Shown: piece by piece, positions 50,538 through 60,023 of the stretch
Layout of the letters: every line of letters begins with the position of its first letter
Position numbering within the stretch: position 1 is the first letter of the stretch
Assembly: GCA_020440605.1 (NCBI GenBank)
Contig: JAGRNT010000003.1
Location: 26,801-90,800 of the forward strand
Reading direction: 5' to 3'
DNA length: 64,000 nucleotides
Origin: a bacterium
GTDB taxonomy: Bacteria > 4484-113 > JAFGCY01
Translations under genes and position numbers: made by a program
The notes under the pieces: generated by a model
What the model was told of the DNA's origin: nothing
The model's database searches: none
The model's input: only the letters and a program-made list of their open reading frames with translations

Positions 50538-51236
50538 ATGAATACCACCGAGCATGAACGCAACCCTGCCCTTGAGCACAGACTGTTCGAGCTGATCCGC
50601 AATGATGAGGAAATCATTGAGCTGATCAAGCTGGCCAATGAACACCTCGGTGTGATCGGCTTCACTGAGCACGGCATCCGCCATGCCAGCATCGTGGCCC
50701 GCTGGTCAGGATCAATCCTCTCCACTCTGGGATACCCGGATGAGGAGGTTGAACTTGCACGTGTTGCGGGATTCCTGCATGACATCGGCAATTTCATCTG
50801 CCGGACTGATCATGGCCAGACCGGAGCGTCCATTCTCTATGTGATGCTGAAACGATTCCCATTCACCACACGCCAGCTCGGCAAGGTGCTCAGCGCCGTC
50901 GGCAACCATGAAGAGCAGTATGGGCAGTGTTTCAACGAAACCTGTGCCGCTGTGGTGCTGGCTGACAAGGCGGATGTGCACCGCTCACGGGTACGGGCAT
51001 ATGATCCGGCGAATCATGACATCCATGATGATGTGAACTATGCCGTGACCAGAAGTGACCTGATCGTTGATCCGGACCTGCGCGAAATCCGTCTGGATCT
51101 GGACATTGATGGGGAAACCGCCAGCATGATGGATTTCTTCGAGATCTTCATGAGCCGGATGGTGATGTGCAAGAGCAGTGCGGCCTATCTGGGTTGCACC
51201 TTCAAGATTTCCTGCAATGGCACGGTAGTCAGCTGA
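50538..51236 (+). CDS. HD-domain phosphohydrolase
   Basis: A 232-residue protein with an HD domain: EHGIRHASIVARWSGSIL, FLHDIGNFI (the HD pair) and DHGQTGASI; a later region has conserved acids (LADKADVH). The family cleaves phosphate bonds, often of nucleotides or cyclic nucleotides; no GYP or REC partner is fused. A TAAAAT box lies about 11 nt before the ATG. It faces the minus-strand paralogue pair at 51242-52331. Confidence 0.85.
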   Translation: MNTTEHERNPALEHRLFELIRNDEEIIELIKLANEHLGVIGFTEHGIRHASIVARWSGSILSTLGYPDEEVELARVAGFLHDIGNFICRTDHGQTGASILYVMLKRFPFTTRQLGKVLSAVGNHEEQYGQCFNETCAAVVLADKADVHRSRVRAYDPANHDIHDDVNYAVTRSDLIVDPDLREIRLDLDIDGETASMMDFFEIFMSRMVMCKSSAAYLGCTFKISCNGTVVS

Positions 51237-51241
51237 TTCAG

Positions 51242-51766
51242 TCACCAGCCGCGGCTGTTCTGATCGCGCTTGCCACTCCAGGAATGAACGCTTATGAGCG
51301 TCAGCCTGCCCGGCAGCAGGTAATCCAGGCAACCGCGGGAAACGTATTCATTCTCCGATAATGCCATGTGGGCTTGCTCCGGCCCAGCCAGCCAGCTTTC
51401 CCGCAGCTTGTTGTTGACATAGTGCGCGACATGCAGCAATTCGTCTCGGAGGATGGCCTGCAACATGGATAGTGCCGCCTGCTGATCCCTGAATTCGGTT
51501 CGCACTCCGCAGAAATCAAGGCTGATGGCCCGATCTGATTCAAGTACGACCAGTTCCAGGATTACCAGCTCCGGGCGTCTGGCGCTTTTCATGTAAATCA
51601 GCAGTCCCTGATAGTTTCCCTGGAAATCGGAAAGGATATCAAGCTGGTCTAGCAGCTCTGGTTCACTATCACGCAGCAGTTCGATAAACTTCGTGCAGTA
51701 TCTGCCCAGTCTGACGACCGGATGCCACTTCTCCGCCTTGAATCTTCTGCTGTCAGCCTTCTGCAT
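51242..51766 (-). CDS. Unknown protein, paralogue of 51804-52331
   Basis: A 174-residue protein. Its second half shares a pattern with its neighbour: acidic block LRDELLHVAHYVNNKLRESWLAGPE and the end RLTLISVHSWSGKRDQNSRG. Probably alpha/beta, possibly a small ligand-binding fold. No family is recognised. Confidence 0.65.
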   Translation of the reverse strand: MQKADSRRFKAEKWHPVVRLGRYCTKFIELLRDSEPELLDQLDILSDFQGNYQGLLIYMKSARRPELVILELVVLESDRAISLDFCGVRTEFRDQQAALSMLQAILRDELLHVAHYVNNKLRESWLAGPEQAHMALSENEYVSRGCLDYLLPGRLTLISVHSWSGKRDQNSRGW

Positions 51767-51803
51767 GCTGATTCAGATTACGCCGTTTAACATAGCGGCT
51801 GTT

Positions 51804-52331
51804 TCAGCCCCTGTGAAACTGATCCATGTCATCCAGCCTGCCTGTCCAGGAGGTGACCCGCAGGCTTTCCTCGCGGGCCGGCTGCAGGAAGGACATGCAA
51901 CCGGCGGGCTTGCTGTCCTGTGTGGAAACGGCACTGAGTGCCCGGCCCGGCTCCGCCATCCAGCAGCTCTGGAATTCGGAATTGATGAAGCGGCTGATGC
52001 AGACGATTTCCTCATTGACGATGAAGCGCAGGTAGCGGACCGCTTCGAAGCTGCCGCTGAACTCCTCCATCGCCCCGTTGAATTCAATGCGTACCACCGG
52101 AGGCTGTTCGCTGGCATTCACATTGAGGCTGAGGATGCGGTAGGGGTTTGGTGTCCTGACGGAAAAGGCCAGACCAAGCGGCATTCCCTGGGCATCCATG
52201 GACAGCATCAGCAGGTCTTCCCAGTCCGGGAATTCACGGCTGAGATCCTCGTGGAAGGAACTCAGGAAGTTACCGAGCGGAATTTCCCGTGCATAGCCGG
52301 TTGTGGTGATGTCGCGTCCGTAATCGGCCAT
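51804..52331 (-). CDS. Unknown protein, paralogue of 51242-51766
   Basis: A 175-residue protein with VNEEIVCISRFINSEFQSCWMAEPG and an end LRVTSWTGRLDDMDQFHRG, aligning with its neighbour along the whole length at low identity. GAGGGA precedes the ATG. The pair is a tandem duplication of unknown function between the HD gene and a permease. Confidence 0.65.
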   Translation of the reverse strand: MADYGRDITTTGYAREIPLGNFLSSFHEDLSREFPDWEDLLMLSMDAQGMPLGLAFSVRTPNPYRILSLNVNASEQPPVVRIEFNGAMEEFSGSFEAVRYLRFIVNEEIVCISRFINSEFQSCWMAEPGRALSAVSTQDSKPAGCMSFLQPAREESLRVTSWTGRLDDMDQFHRG

Positions 52332-52520
52332 AAGTTCCCTCTACAGCATGTCCGCACCTGGCCCGGTGCGATGATTCATTGTTACGGATGCCAGCTGGTT
52401 TGACAGATTGTTAACCGCGATTTAATTGGAGCAGGGATCACACTGAAAAGCCGCGATATCCTGCCGGCATCTTCATTTCTGCTAAGATTGAATTACTGAA
52501 CTATTCCGGGACAGAATTGA

Positions 52521-53720
52521 ATGGATGCACTGACTGACAGCAGGCCGGCCCAGGGGTTCCTTTCAGAATGGAAGGATGCGATCAGGGGCCTGGACGAGAA
52601 TCCCGTAGCCGGATGGCTGATGACGGCTCGCGAACGTCGGTCCCGGAAACTGCCCTGGATCAGAAGGATTCTCGGTCCGCTGCTGATCAGCCTCGTCTTC
52701 GCATTGAGCTTTCTATACGGACAGCGCAACAATTCCCTGATCTCCAGTTCCGGGATCATGCAGCTAGTGAGCATGTTGATCAGTGTATCCGTACTGCCTG
52801 CGGTCCTTTTCTGGGCGGTGACAGGCGTGTTCACGGCGATCCAGGAAGCGATGTCCCTGCTGGCTGATGAGAATCGCAGCCGGACCTCCCTTACGATCGA
52901 TGACATGGTCAGTGTGTCCAGCATGAGCAATGCGGACATCGCGGCAGGAGCGCTGCAGGTCATCATGCCGCAGCTGTTCTGGAGATCGCTGGCGGTTTCC
53001 CTGTGCTTCTGGTGGCTGATGCTGATGCTGACCAGCCTGTTTGGTCAGGACCTGCGCTCGGAAAGCTTCATCACTACATGGATCTGGGGCATTGTCACCG
53101 TGCCGCTGATGACAGGCAGCAGCCTGCTGGCCAGCCTGGCGATCGTGCTGGGCTGCATTGCCGCCGGTCTGCACAGCCGGGGAATGCTGGTGCCGCTGAC
53201 GGCCGCTGTGCTTGGAATGCTCGGAACCCTGGTCTGGTCCGTGGCGGGTTCCTACATGATGATGAATGACCAGCAGGTGCTGCTTACGACCCGCGGGGAA
53301 AGTGTCTACGGATCCATCATCTTCATAGCCCTGGCTCTGATCGTGGCTTTGATGGTACGCGGCAGTCGCAGGAGTCCGGCAGCGACGGCCATCCTGATTC
53401 CCGTGATAGGTCTCGTGTTCTGTTACATCTTCTTCAGGGTGCTGCTCCCCCGCGAGGCCAGCATCTCAGAACAGCTGCTGAGCATTGGAGCCGGGTTCAT
53501 CCGCAGCTGGGGCAGCCTGAGCCTGATAAACCCGCTGTTTGTTCCGACAGCTGCAAGCTGGGGTGATATATTCGGACGGAATCCCGCCACAGCCGAGCAG
53601 GCCTTCAGCAATGGTCTGGAAATGCGCTGGATCATCGGTTTCCTGACTCAGCTGGCTCTGCTCTGGATCAACGCCTGGCTTGCCTGGAGCAGCATCCGCA
53701 TCAAGCGCAGCGGTCATTGA
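52521..53720 (+). CDS. ABC-2-like membrane permease, paralogue of 60017-61222
   Basis: A 399-residue protein with ten or so hydrophobic helices after a cytoplasmic start. Residues 120-170 (SLLADENRSRTSLTIDDMVSVSSMSNADIAAGAL) align with the same region of 60017-61222 (SLVKQSGGAQLLDSMTCISPITDQEILTAGI). This style (amphipathic elbow before helix pairs) suits ABC-2 permeases, but no ATPase gene is adjacent. A TAAGAT box lies about 35 nt upstream. Confidence 0.68.
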   Translation: MDALTDSRPAQGFLSEWKDAIRGLDENPVAGWLMTARERRSRKLPWIRRILGPLLISLVFALSFLYGQRNNSLISSSGIMQLVSMLISVSVLPAVLFWAVTGVFTAIQEAMSLLADENRSRTSLTIDDMVSVSSMSNADIAAGALQVIMPQLFWRSLAVSLCFWWLMLMLTSLFGQDLRSESFITTWIWGIVTVPLMTGSSLLASLAIVLGCIAAGLHSRGMLVPLTAAVLGMLGTLVWSVAGSYMMMNDQQVLLTTRGESVYGSIIFIALALIVALMVRGSRRSPAATAILIPVIGLVFCYIFFRVLLPREASISEQLLSIGAGFIRSWGSLSLINPLFVPTAASWGDIFGRNPATAEQAFSNGLEMRWIIGFLTQLALLWINAWLAWSSIRIKRSGH

Positions 53721-53772
53721 TGGATCTCTTTCAGGCTGCAGGCAAACGCAGCAAATCATCCAATTGATTGTT

Positions 53773-53788
53773 TGTTTCACGTGAAACA
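53773..53788. promoter_or_regulatory. parS site 1
   Basis: TGTTTCACGTGAAACA is an exact match to the ParB-binding consensus (TGTTNCACGTGAAACA). Such sites cluster near the chromosomal origin. Confidence 0.95.
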
Positions 53789-53818
53789 TAATTAACGAGG
53801 TGAGTAACCGGAGCATAG

Positions 53819-53834
53819 TGTTCCACGTGAAACA
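53819..53834. promoter_or_regulatory. parS site 2
   Basis: TGTTCCACGTGAAACA, matching the consensus with C at the free position, 46 bp from site 1 and in the same gap. The pair lies 3.6 kb from dnaN. Confidence 0.95.
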
Positions 53835-54012
53835 TTCTTTAAACTGATCAGCTGTTATTCCGTCTGGCAAGCAGCTGCCCTCTAGAGATTCTGCCGGATG
53901 CCTCTGTATTCGCCTTAAGTATGTTGCCAGACCAGCGACGTGGAACCCTGAGTTAATGGCAAGTTCCGCTTAAATCCTCTCACTGCAGCCGCAGCAGGGT
54001 ATTCTCCAGCTG

Positions 54013-54282
54013 ATGTCTTCATGTTGTGCCAGCAGCAATGCACTGAACAGTTCCGTCCGCGGAATGCAGCAGTCCCGCGATGCCGCAGCCGCAGCTGCCC
54101 AGCGGATCGCCACGCCTCAGTCACAGGGTCCCGAACTGAGTAACCGGGACAGTCTGCGCGACATCGTTGATATTTCCCAGGCTTCCCGTGGCATGCAGGC
54201 CAGTGCCGTGGTCTTCAGTGTGGCCGCCGACATGAGCGATATCGCTCAGTCCATCGGGGCCAGACTGGACCGCTTCGCCTGA
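54013..54282 (+). CDS. Small flagellar-rod-like protein
   Basis: An 89-residue protein of low complexity Ala/Ser/Gln followed by DIVDISQASRGMQASAVVFSVAADMSDIAQSIGARLDRFA. The start (SSNALNSSVRGMQQSRDAAAAAAQRIAT) and end have the pattern of the N- and C-terminal coiled ends of flagellar rod and hook proteins (FlgB/C/E family), joined without the middle domain. TATTCT lies 7 nt before the ATG, so the transcript looks leaderless and supports a real gene. No other flagellar gene is present here, so a flagellar role is uncertain. Confidence 0.6.
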   Translation: MSSCCASSNALNSSVRGMQQSRDAAAAAAQRIATPQSQGPELSNRDSLRDIVDISQASRGMQASAVVFSVAADMSDIAQSIGARLDRFA

Positions 54283-54322
54283 TCCTTCTCCCTCCCTCTG
54301 CTGATTAACCTATAATCCCTGC

Positions 54323-56383
54323 ATGTCCGGCTTGAGGATCGGGATTGATGTCGGAGGGACCTTCACCCATGGTGTGCTGCTCAGGCCGCCCGGTGAGGTA
54401 CTGCGCCGCAGCCTGACTCCCACGACCCATGATGCTGCAATGGGTGTCGCTGAAGGCATCCGCACCGTCCTGACCGAGCTTGTGTCCGGGCTGGAGCCGG
54501 GGGCAGTTGAGCTCGTGGCGCATTCCACGACACAGGCGACAAATGCCCTGCTGGAGGGAGATGTTTCGGAGATCAACCGGATCGTCTGCGTGCCACCCGG
54601 AGAGGAACTGCTGCTGCGCATGGCGCTCAGGGACCGCAGTATTCCCACCGGAAGTGGGCACGGAGTGAAGCTGCAGCAGCAGTTCGTGCATGCAGCAGCA
54701 GGCAATGGCAGTTCCGTCAGGCAACTCGAGCTCGACCCAGCGCTGCCGGCCGCTGTGATTCAGCCCCTGGCAGGCAGGCATGGCAGCCTTGAGGCCGAAA
54801 TCAGTGTTGCTCTGGGTCTCGACCCGCAGCGAACCGTGCTCGCCGGGGAAATCACGCAGGTGCTCGGACTGAAGGCCCGGGCCCGTACCGCAGGCATCAA
54901 TGCCGCGATGCTGCCGCGCATGCTGGAAACGGCAAACTACACCGAGGGTGTGGTCCGGGAGCTGCTGCCGGGTGTGCCATTGCAGGTGGTGCGCAGTGAT
55001 GGCGGGGCAATGGACATTGCGGAAATGCGCCGCCAGCCGATCCTCTCGATTCTCTCCGGGCCTGCTGCGGGTGCCAGTGCAGCACTGCATCGGAGCGGCC
55101 TGAGTGAGCTGGTCTTCATCGAGGTCGGCGGGACTTCAACCGATATCACCCTGGTGCAGGCCGGGCGGGTCCGACAGCGCAATGCCACGGTCGGTGGCAA
55201 CCGCCTGCTGGTCCCGGCCCTGGATCTGCGTACAGCGGCGCTCGGTGGCGGCAGCATGCTGGAAGCCACCGGACGCTGCTTTGGCCCGCGCAGTGCGCAT
55301 ATCGCCGGCCTGCCTTATCTTTTTCAAGCCGCTCTGCTGGATATCAGTGTCAGCGGTGTCTCCCGCTGGCGAGACCGGCATGGACATGCCTATCACGTCA
55401 TACAGCTTGCGGATGACAGCCAGGCGGCATTTACCCTGACTGACTGGCAGATCATCCGCGCTGCCGAGGCTGGTCCCGGCGAGCTTAGTGAACTGCTGAC
55501 GGAACTGGGACTGGAGCTGGACGAGCGGCAGCTGGTCTGGATGCAGCAGGCTGCGGCCCCGCTGCTCCAGCAGGCAGTGAAGGCACTGCAGGCTTCGATC
55601 CGCGCGCTGGCGCGTCCGGTGCGAGAACTGATGGAAGCTCATGCCAGCAACCCCGAGGATCTGGTGCTGCTCGGAGGCGGTGGGGGTGCACCGGTACTCT
55701 ATCGGGATCTGGCCCGCGAACTGGCGCTGCCGGCGCGGTTGATTGAGGAACATCCGGTGATCAGTGCGCTGGGGGCAGCACTCGCTGTGACCTGCGTCAG
55801 CATCAGCCGCAGTACGGCGGAACCCAGGGGCAGTGATATTGAGGAATTGACGCGCGAGGTGGAGGAGCGGCTGGCTCGCCAGGGTGCTGAACGTGTGAGC
55901 ACGGAATACGAATACGATGCCCAGCGCCAGGTACTGAGCGTGACCGGACGTGGGAACCGGCCCTATGAGCAGGATAGCCAGGTGCTGGATGCCGCTGCAC
56001 TGGCCCAGCTGGCGCAGGACAGCCTCGGCGAAGGCTGCTCCCTGATATGGACCAATGGCGGTCTGCACTTCTTCTCCGGACCGGAAGGCCAGCGGAACGG
56101 CCAGCGTGGACTGGTGCTGACAAACGGAGGACGCAGTATCTGGCAGGGACGCTTCCTGAGATCCACGGCAGTGGAGCCGGGCAAACTGGAGCCGGTGCTG
56201 GAACAGCTGATTGCTGAGGAAACCGCCTATACCGACGGTGGAGCACTGCTGCCGGGCCTGGCCCTGCTGGCGGATGGACGCTTCATGCCGCTTGACCAGC
56301 TGGGCAGTGCGGAGCTTGTTCGCGAAGTGCTGCGCTGGGAAAAACTGCCCGAAGCAGCTGCGGGCCTGTTCCTGATCAGATGA
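54323..56383 (+). CDS. Hydantoinase A/oxoprolinase-family protein
   Basis: A 686-residue ASKHA-fold protein: phosphate-1 motif GIDVGGTFTHGVLL at the start, HSTTQATNALLEG near residue 70, phosphate-2 FIEVGGTSTDITL (about 268-280), and adenosine-site LLGGGGGAPVL late. It resembles HyuA and the N-terminal half of 5-oxoprolinase; these use ATP to open a cyclic amide. The partner HyuB is not adjacent. TATAAT ends exactly 6 nt before the ATG (54311-54316). Confidence 0.88.
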   Translation: MSGLRIGIDVGGTFTHGVLLRPPGEVLRRSLTPTTHDAAMGVAEGIRTVLTELVSGLEPGAVELVAHSTTQATNALLEGDVSEINRIVCVPPGEELLLRMALRDRSIPTGSGHGVKLQQQFVHAAAGNGSSVRQLELDPALPAAVIQPLAGRHGSLEAEISVALGLDPQRTVLAGEITQVLGLKARARTAGINAAMLPRMLETANYTEGVVRELLPGVPLQVVRSDGGAMDIAEMRRQPILSILSGPAAGASAALHRSGLSELVFIEVGGTSTDITLVQAGRVRQRNATVGGNRLLVPALDLRTAALGGGSMLEATGRCFGPRSAHIAGLPYLFQAALLDISVSGVSRWRDRHGHAYHVIQLADDSQAAFTLTDWQIIRAAEAGPGELSELLTELGLELDERQLVWMQQAAAPLLQQAVKALQASIRALARPVRELMEAHASNPEDLVLLGGGGGAPVLYRDLARELALPARLIEEHPVISALGAALAVTCVSISRSTAEPRGSDIEELTREVEERLARQGAERVSTEYEYDAQRQVLSVTGRGNRPYEQDSQVLDAAALAQLAQDSLGEGCSLIWTNGGLHFFSGPEGQRNGQRGLVLTNGGRSIWQGRFLRSTAVEPGKLEPVLEQLIAEETAYTDGGALLPGLALLADGRFMPLDQLGSAELVREVLRWEKLPEAAAGLFLIR

Positions 56384-56469
56384 TTACCAAATCTGCTAAT
56401 TGACTGATTACCTGAAATCGGCACGCGCGGCAATTGAAGCTCTGACTGCTTCGCAATATAATCCAGGGT

Positions 56470-57783
56470 ATGCGCCAGCTGTACTCAAGCCTTGCCTTAC
56501 TTAGCCTGCTGTGGTTGAGTGCCTGTCCCGGAGAGCCGGCCGGCGGTCGTGCTGACGGACAACCGGTGCGCGCAGAGCACGAACAGGCACAGGCCCTGGA
56601 CGCAGATTCTCAGCGCGCCAGGGATTTCCTGCTGCAGAGTCTGCGGGAACCGGCTGAGGAGGATCATGCAACGCTGGAGGATTGCTGGAGCGTCATCTCG
56701 CGCCTGACTGACAGCAAGGCCTTTGAAGCGAAGATCGCAAGCCAGGTGGCGGAATCCGGTACCCAGCCCGGAGTCGAGCTGCTTTCCGCCTGGTTGGCTA
56801 CAGATCCGGCAGCGGCCTCAGATTATGTCCTTGAACAAATCAGTGCTGGCAATGCTGCAGCCCTTCAGGCCCTGATCCGCTTTCCTGAGCTGGGTAAACC
56901 ACTGCTCCTGAAGCTGGACCTGACTGAGCAGAGTGTCGACTTCCAGGATGCGCTGCTGCTGCTGATCCGCAACTGGCGCGAACCCGGACAGGAGATGCTG
57001 CCGGTCTTCAAACAGCTGGCGGGCAGCCCCGAGCCGGATATCAGCCTGCGGGCGATCGGTTATCTGATCAGGCTGGACAATGCCAGCGAGGAACAGCTCT
57101 CGACACTGCGCGAGGCGATCCGCACGGAAAAGGAACATTTCGCCGCCGCAGTTGAAGGCGGCAAGATCAGCCGTGATCCCGGGCTGGCCACGGCCTTCAT
57201 CCCGCGCGTGCAGGATGTGAAGATGGGGGAGCCGGATCCTGAGGAAGCCTGGAAGGTCCAGCCCTATTACAGCGCCTATGCCCTGGCCTTCATCCCCGGC
57301 ACGGATGCCAGTGTGATCAGGCTCAACCTGCTGAATGCCAGCAATACTGATCTGCGCTGGCAGGCCCGCTTCGGTGAACTGCTGCAGGGACATCCTGCGT
57401 CCTTCCAGCAGGCGATGCTGAAGGAAGGCGTGCTGTCCCCCGGGCTGCTGCGCTGCCTGGCTCCGCCGGAAGCAGTGCATCCGGACCTGCTGCCCTGGTA
57501 TGCAAAGGCGATCGAGCAGAGTGAAGGATCGCAGCGCTTCCAGCTTGTCAGCCAGCTGAGCCGCTATAATGAGCACGCGTCCGAACCTGAGCTGCGGGAG
57601 CTGGTGCTGGGACTGCTGGATGATGACTCCGCGCTGGTGCGCGGGCAGGCCTGGCTGCTGGCGGCACAGTTTGCATACCCCGGACGGAGGCTGGAAGCCG
57701 CTGCGGTGCTGTCCTCGGATGAGGAAATGGCACCCGTGAAGGCGGCTGCGGCCTGCTACCTGCTGAGCGTACCCGGCGCCTAG
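56470..57783 (+). CDS. Lipoprotein with HEAT-like helical repeats
   Basis: A 437-residue protein with lipobox LSAC (about residue 19), a short acidic linker, and a helical body of repeats (LRELVLGLLDDDSALVRGQAWLLAAQFAYPG reads as a HEAT repeat). A scaffold or binding role is likely. TATAAT lies 7 nt before the ATG. It is the first gene of a likely unit with DUF3084 and the next gene. Confidence 0.75.
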   Translation: MRQLYSSLALLSLLWLSACPGEPAGGRADGQPVRAEHEQAQALDADSQRARDFLLQSLREPAEEDHATLEDCWSVISRLTDSKAFEAKIASQVAESGTQPGVELLSAWLATDPAAASDYVLEQISAGNAAALQALIRFPELGKPLLLKLDLTEQSVDFQDALLLLIRNWREPGQEMLPVFKQLAGSPEPDISLRAIGYLIRLDNASEEQLSTLREAIRTEKEHFAAAVEGGKISRDPGLATAFIPRVQDVKMGEPDPEEAWKVQPYYSAYALAFIPGTDASVIRLNLLNASNTDLRWQARFGELLQGHPASFQQAMLKEGVLSPGLLRCLAPPEAVHPDLLPWYAKAIEQSEGSQRFQLVSQLSRYNEHASEPELRELVLGLLDDDSALVRGQAWLLAAQFAYPGRRLEAAAVLSSDEEMAPVKAAAACYLLSVPGA

Positions 57784-57801
57784 CGGCAATCCGGAGCTGT
57801 T

Positions 57802-59094
57802 TTGACAATCGCAATCTTCATCGTGGTCCTGACACTCGTCGCCGGTCTGGTGGCGGCTGCAGGCGACCGCATGGGCCAGCTCGCCGCCAAGCGCAAGATC
57901 CGCATCGGCAAGCTCAGGCCCCGTGATGCCTCGCGGCTGGTGGCGGTGCTGACCGGCATGGCCATCTCCATTGTGACCTTCGGCGTGGTTTTCGCCGTCT
58001 GGCGCGATTTCCGTGAGGCCCTTACCCGTTACAGCGAAACCAAGGCCAGCCTGGCCAGCGTGCTGTCCGAGCGTGACAGCATGCTCACGGAAATCAAGAC
58101 CGCGCAGAGCGGCCGTGATGATGCAATCAAGGCCCAGCAGGAGGCGGAGCGCGCCCTGAGCGAGGCTGAGGAACTGACAACGGCGGCCCAGAACAAGCTG
58201 ATCGCGCTGGAGGACCAGCTCAGTGTGGCGGATCTGCAGATCGCGGACAAGGAAGCCGAGCTGGCCAGGCGCCAGGCCGAGATTGACAAGATCCAGAAGG
58301 AACTGGCAGCTGCGCGCCAGGTGCTGAAGGATATCGAAAAGCAGAAGGAAGGCGACCAGCTGCAGCTCAAGAGCCTGCAGGAACTCAAGGAGCGCGCGCG
58401 CGCGGAGATCGAGAAGCTCAAGGACGAGGCTGAACGCTACAAAGGCAGCGAGGTCGAACTGGAAATCGGCAAGGTGCTGGCCTACCAGGACATTCCGGCG
58501 GGTGAGGATGATGTGATCGGCCGCCTGCAGGAAGCAATTGATCGGGTGCAGATCAGCATGCTGCGCCGGGGTTACAGCATTGATCGTGAATCCGAGAACC
58601 GTGCACGCGAGTTCGCGGCGGATCTGCAGGCCGGGCAGTACGGCGCAGTGGTGGTGGTACGCAGCGGCCGCAATATCTTCAAGGATGACGAGGACAAGGC
58701 GGTGCTGCTGGACTTCAGCTTCCAGCCCCTGGCTCCGATCCTGCGCCAGGGCAGTGACTTCATGACGATCACCGTCACTGAGCAGGGCAGCAGCGTACAT
58801 GTCATGGGCCGTTCGGAAGTGGCTCTGAGCCTGGGCAACCAGGTGGACATCAACTTCACCCAGCGTCTCGATACGCTGTTCCAGAGCGAGGCCCGCGGCG
58901 CTGGCTTCCTGCCCGACATCGCCACCGGGACCTACAGCCATCCGCTCAATGAGCTGCTGTTCCAGGCGGAAAAGATCAATGCGCGGGAGCGGCCCTTCGT
59001 GATCCACCTCAGGGCCCAGAAGGATCTGACGGCGATTGACGGCGTATCCAACCTGGCACGCATGGAAGTGGTGATCACGGGAGTCGGGCAATGA
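57802..59094 (+). CDS. DUF3084 membrane protein
   Basis: A 430-residue protein with two N-terminal helices (about 1-22 and 48-70), a long coiled coil (about 80-215, K/E/Q/L-rich), and a C-terminal alpha/beta domain (AVVVVRSGRNIFKDDEDKAVLLDFSFQPLAPI) typical of DUF3084. Start is TTG with GGAG 7 nt upstream. The family is uncharacterised and often sits in cell-envelope operons. The next gene overlaps by ATGA. Confidence 0.85.
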   Translation: MTIAIFIVVLTLVAGLVAAAGDRMGQLAAKRKIRIGKLRPRDASRLVAVLTGMAISIVTFGVVFAVWRDFREALTRYSETKASLASVLSERDSMLTEIKTAQSGRDDAIKAQQEAERALSEAEELTTAAQNKLIALEDQLSVADLQIADKEAELARRQAEIDKIQKELAAARQVLKDIEKQKEGDQLQLKSLQELKERARAEIEKLKDEAERYKGSEVELEIGKVLAYQDIPAGEDDVIGRLQEAIDRVQISMLRRGYSIDRESENRAREFAADLQAGQYGAVVVVRSGRNIFKDDEDKAVLLDFSFQPLAPILRQGSDFMTITVTEQGSSVHVMGRSEVALSLGNQVDINFTQRLDTLFQSEARGAGFLPDIATGTYSHPLNELLFQAEKINARERPFVIHLRAQKDLTAIDGVSNLARMEVVITGVGQ

Positions 59095-60023
59095 TGCTGC
59101 GCTGGCTTGCCGCACTGTTGTGCATGCTTATGGTCCTCCCCGGACTGACGGCTGCGCAGGATGATCCCGCGACTGATCCGGACACGCCGGTTTCCCAGCC
59201 GGCGGATGATGGTGATTCCGCGCAGCAGGAACAACGGGCCACAGTGGGTGCTCCGGCGCTGCCGCTGGCCAGCATCCCGCTGCAGGAGAATATGCGCTTC
59301 ACCGTCCGTCCGACGATCCTCGGGCTGATTCCCCCGGACAGTGCCGAGGACTACGGCGAGGGCCTGATTCGTGTCAGCCAGCGCCAGGGCAGGCAGCTGA
59401 CCCTGCACTATGAAATCAAGGAAGAGATCGAGAAGGAGCGCGGCGGGGCCGAGACCTTTGAGCTGCAGGAGGCCCCCGCGGAAATGCGCACGGAATTCCT
59501 GACGCGCTTCCGCCGCGGGGATGCCGTGGTGGAGGACTTCAGCAGCGGCCGGCGGATCGCCAGCCCGCTGTTCTGGGAGGATGGCGATTTCCGCGCAAGG
59601 GACTACGGCCTGCTCTGGGTGGAGTATGGCCTGCTCGCGGAACTGAAGGAAAACGGCAGCACCGCCTGGGATCTGAACTGCACCACCTCAGCGGATTCCG
59701 AGCGCGCCGGCGAACTGAGCAACCTGATGGACTCACGGCGCCGGGCGCAGGGCCTGGATGATGGCGCCGTGCCGAGTCTGGAGCTGCTTGAAGCTGAGGG
59801 CCGCTATATCGTGCCGGTCAACGGCGAGATGAGCCAGCTTGCGGCTGTGCATGCCCGCGACAGTTTCGGCGTGGCGGAGTACTGGTTCCTCGATGATCCT
59901 GACAATCCGCTGCTGCTGAAGATGAGTTTCATCGCCGCCCCGGACGCCAGCCCGACCCAGGAGGGAATCCTGCGCCAGCTGCTGGCCGGTGTCGGCTTCG
60001 CAGTGACCTCGATCAACTACTGA
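59091..60023 (+). CDS. Secreted protein translationally coupled to DUF3084
   Basis: A 310-residue protein: signal peptide (1-20, ending LTAAQD), a Pro/Gln/Asp-rich linker, and a beta-rich body with pattern RQLTLHYEIKEEIEKERGG and EYWFLDDPDNPLLLKMSF. No family is recognised. Start overlaps the previous stop (ATGA). The stop lies inside the 3' end of the convergent permease gene, overlapping by 7 nt. Confidence 0.72.
   Translation: MMLRWLAALLCMLMVLPGLTAAQDDPATDPDTPVSQPADDGDSAQQEQRATVGAPALPLASIPLQENMRFTVRPTILGLIPPDSAEDYGEGLIRVSQRQGRQLTLHYEIKEEIEKERGGAETFELQEAPAEMRTEFLTRFRRGDAVVEDFSSGRRIASPLFWEDGDFRARDYGLLWVEYGLLAELKENGSTAWDLNCTTSADSERAGELSNLMDSRRRAQGLDDGAVPSLELLEAEGRYIVPVNGEMSQLAAVHARDSFGVAEYWFLDDPDNPLLLKMSFIAAPDASPTQEGILRQLLAGVGFAVTSINY

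Noticed and set aside
56818..59115. Minus-strand open frame of 765 codons over the lipoprotein and DUF3084 genes
   Set aside because: Shadow frame rich in Gln, Leu and His with no motif; the opposite strand has signal peptide, TTG start with GGAG and a known family.
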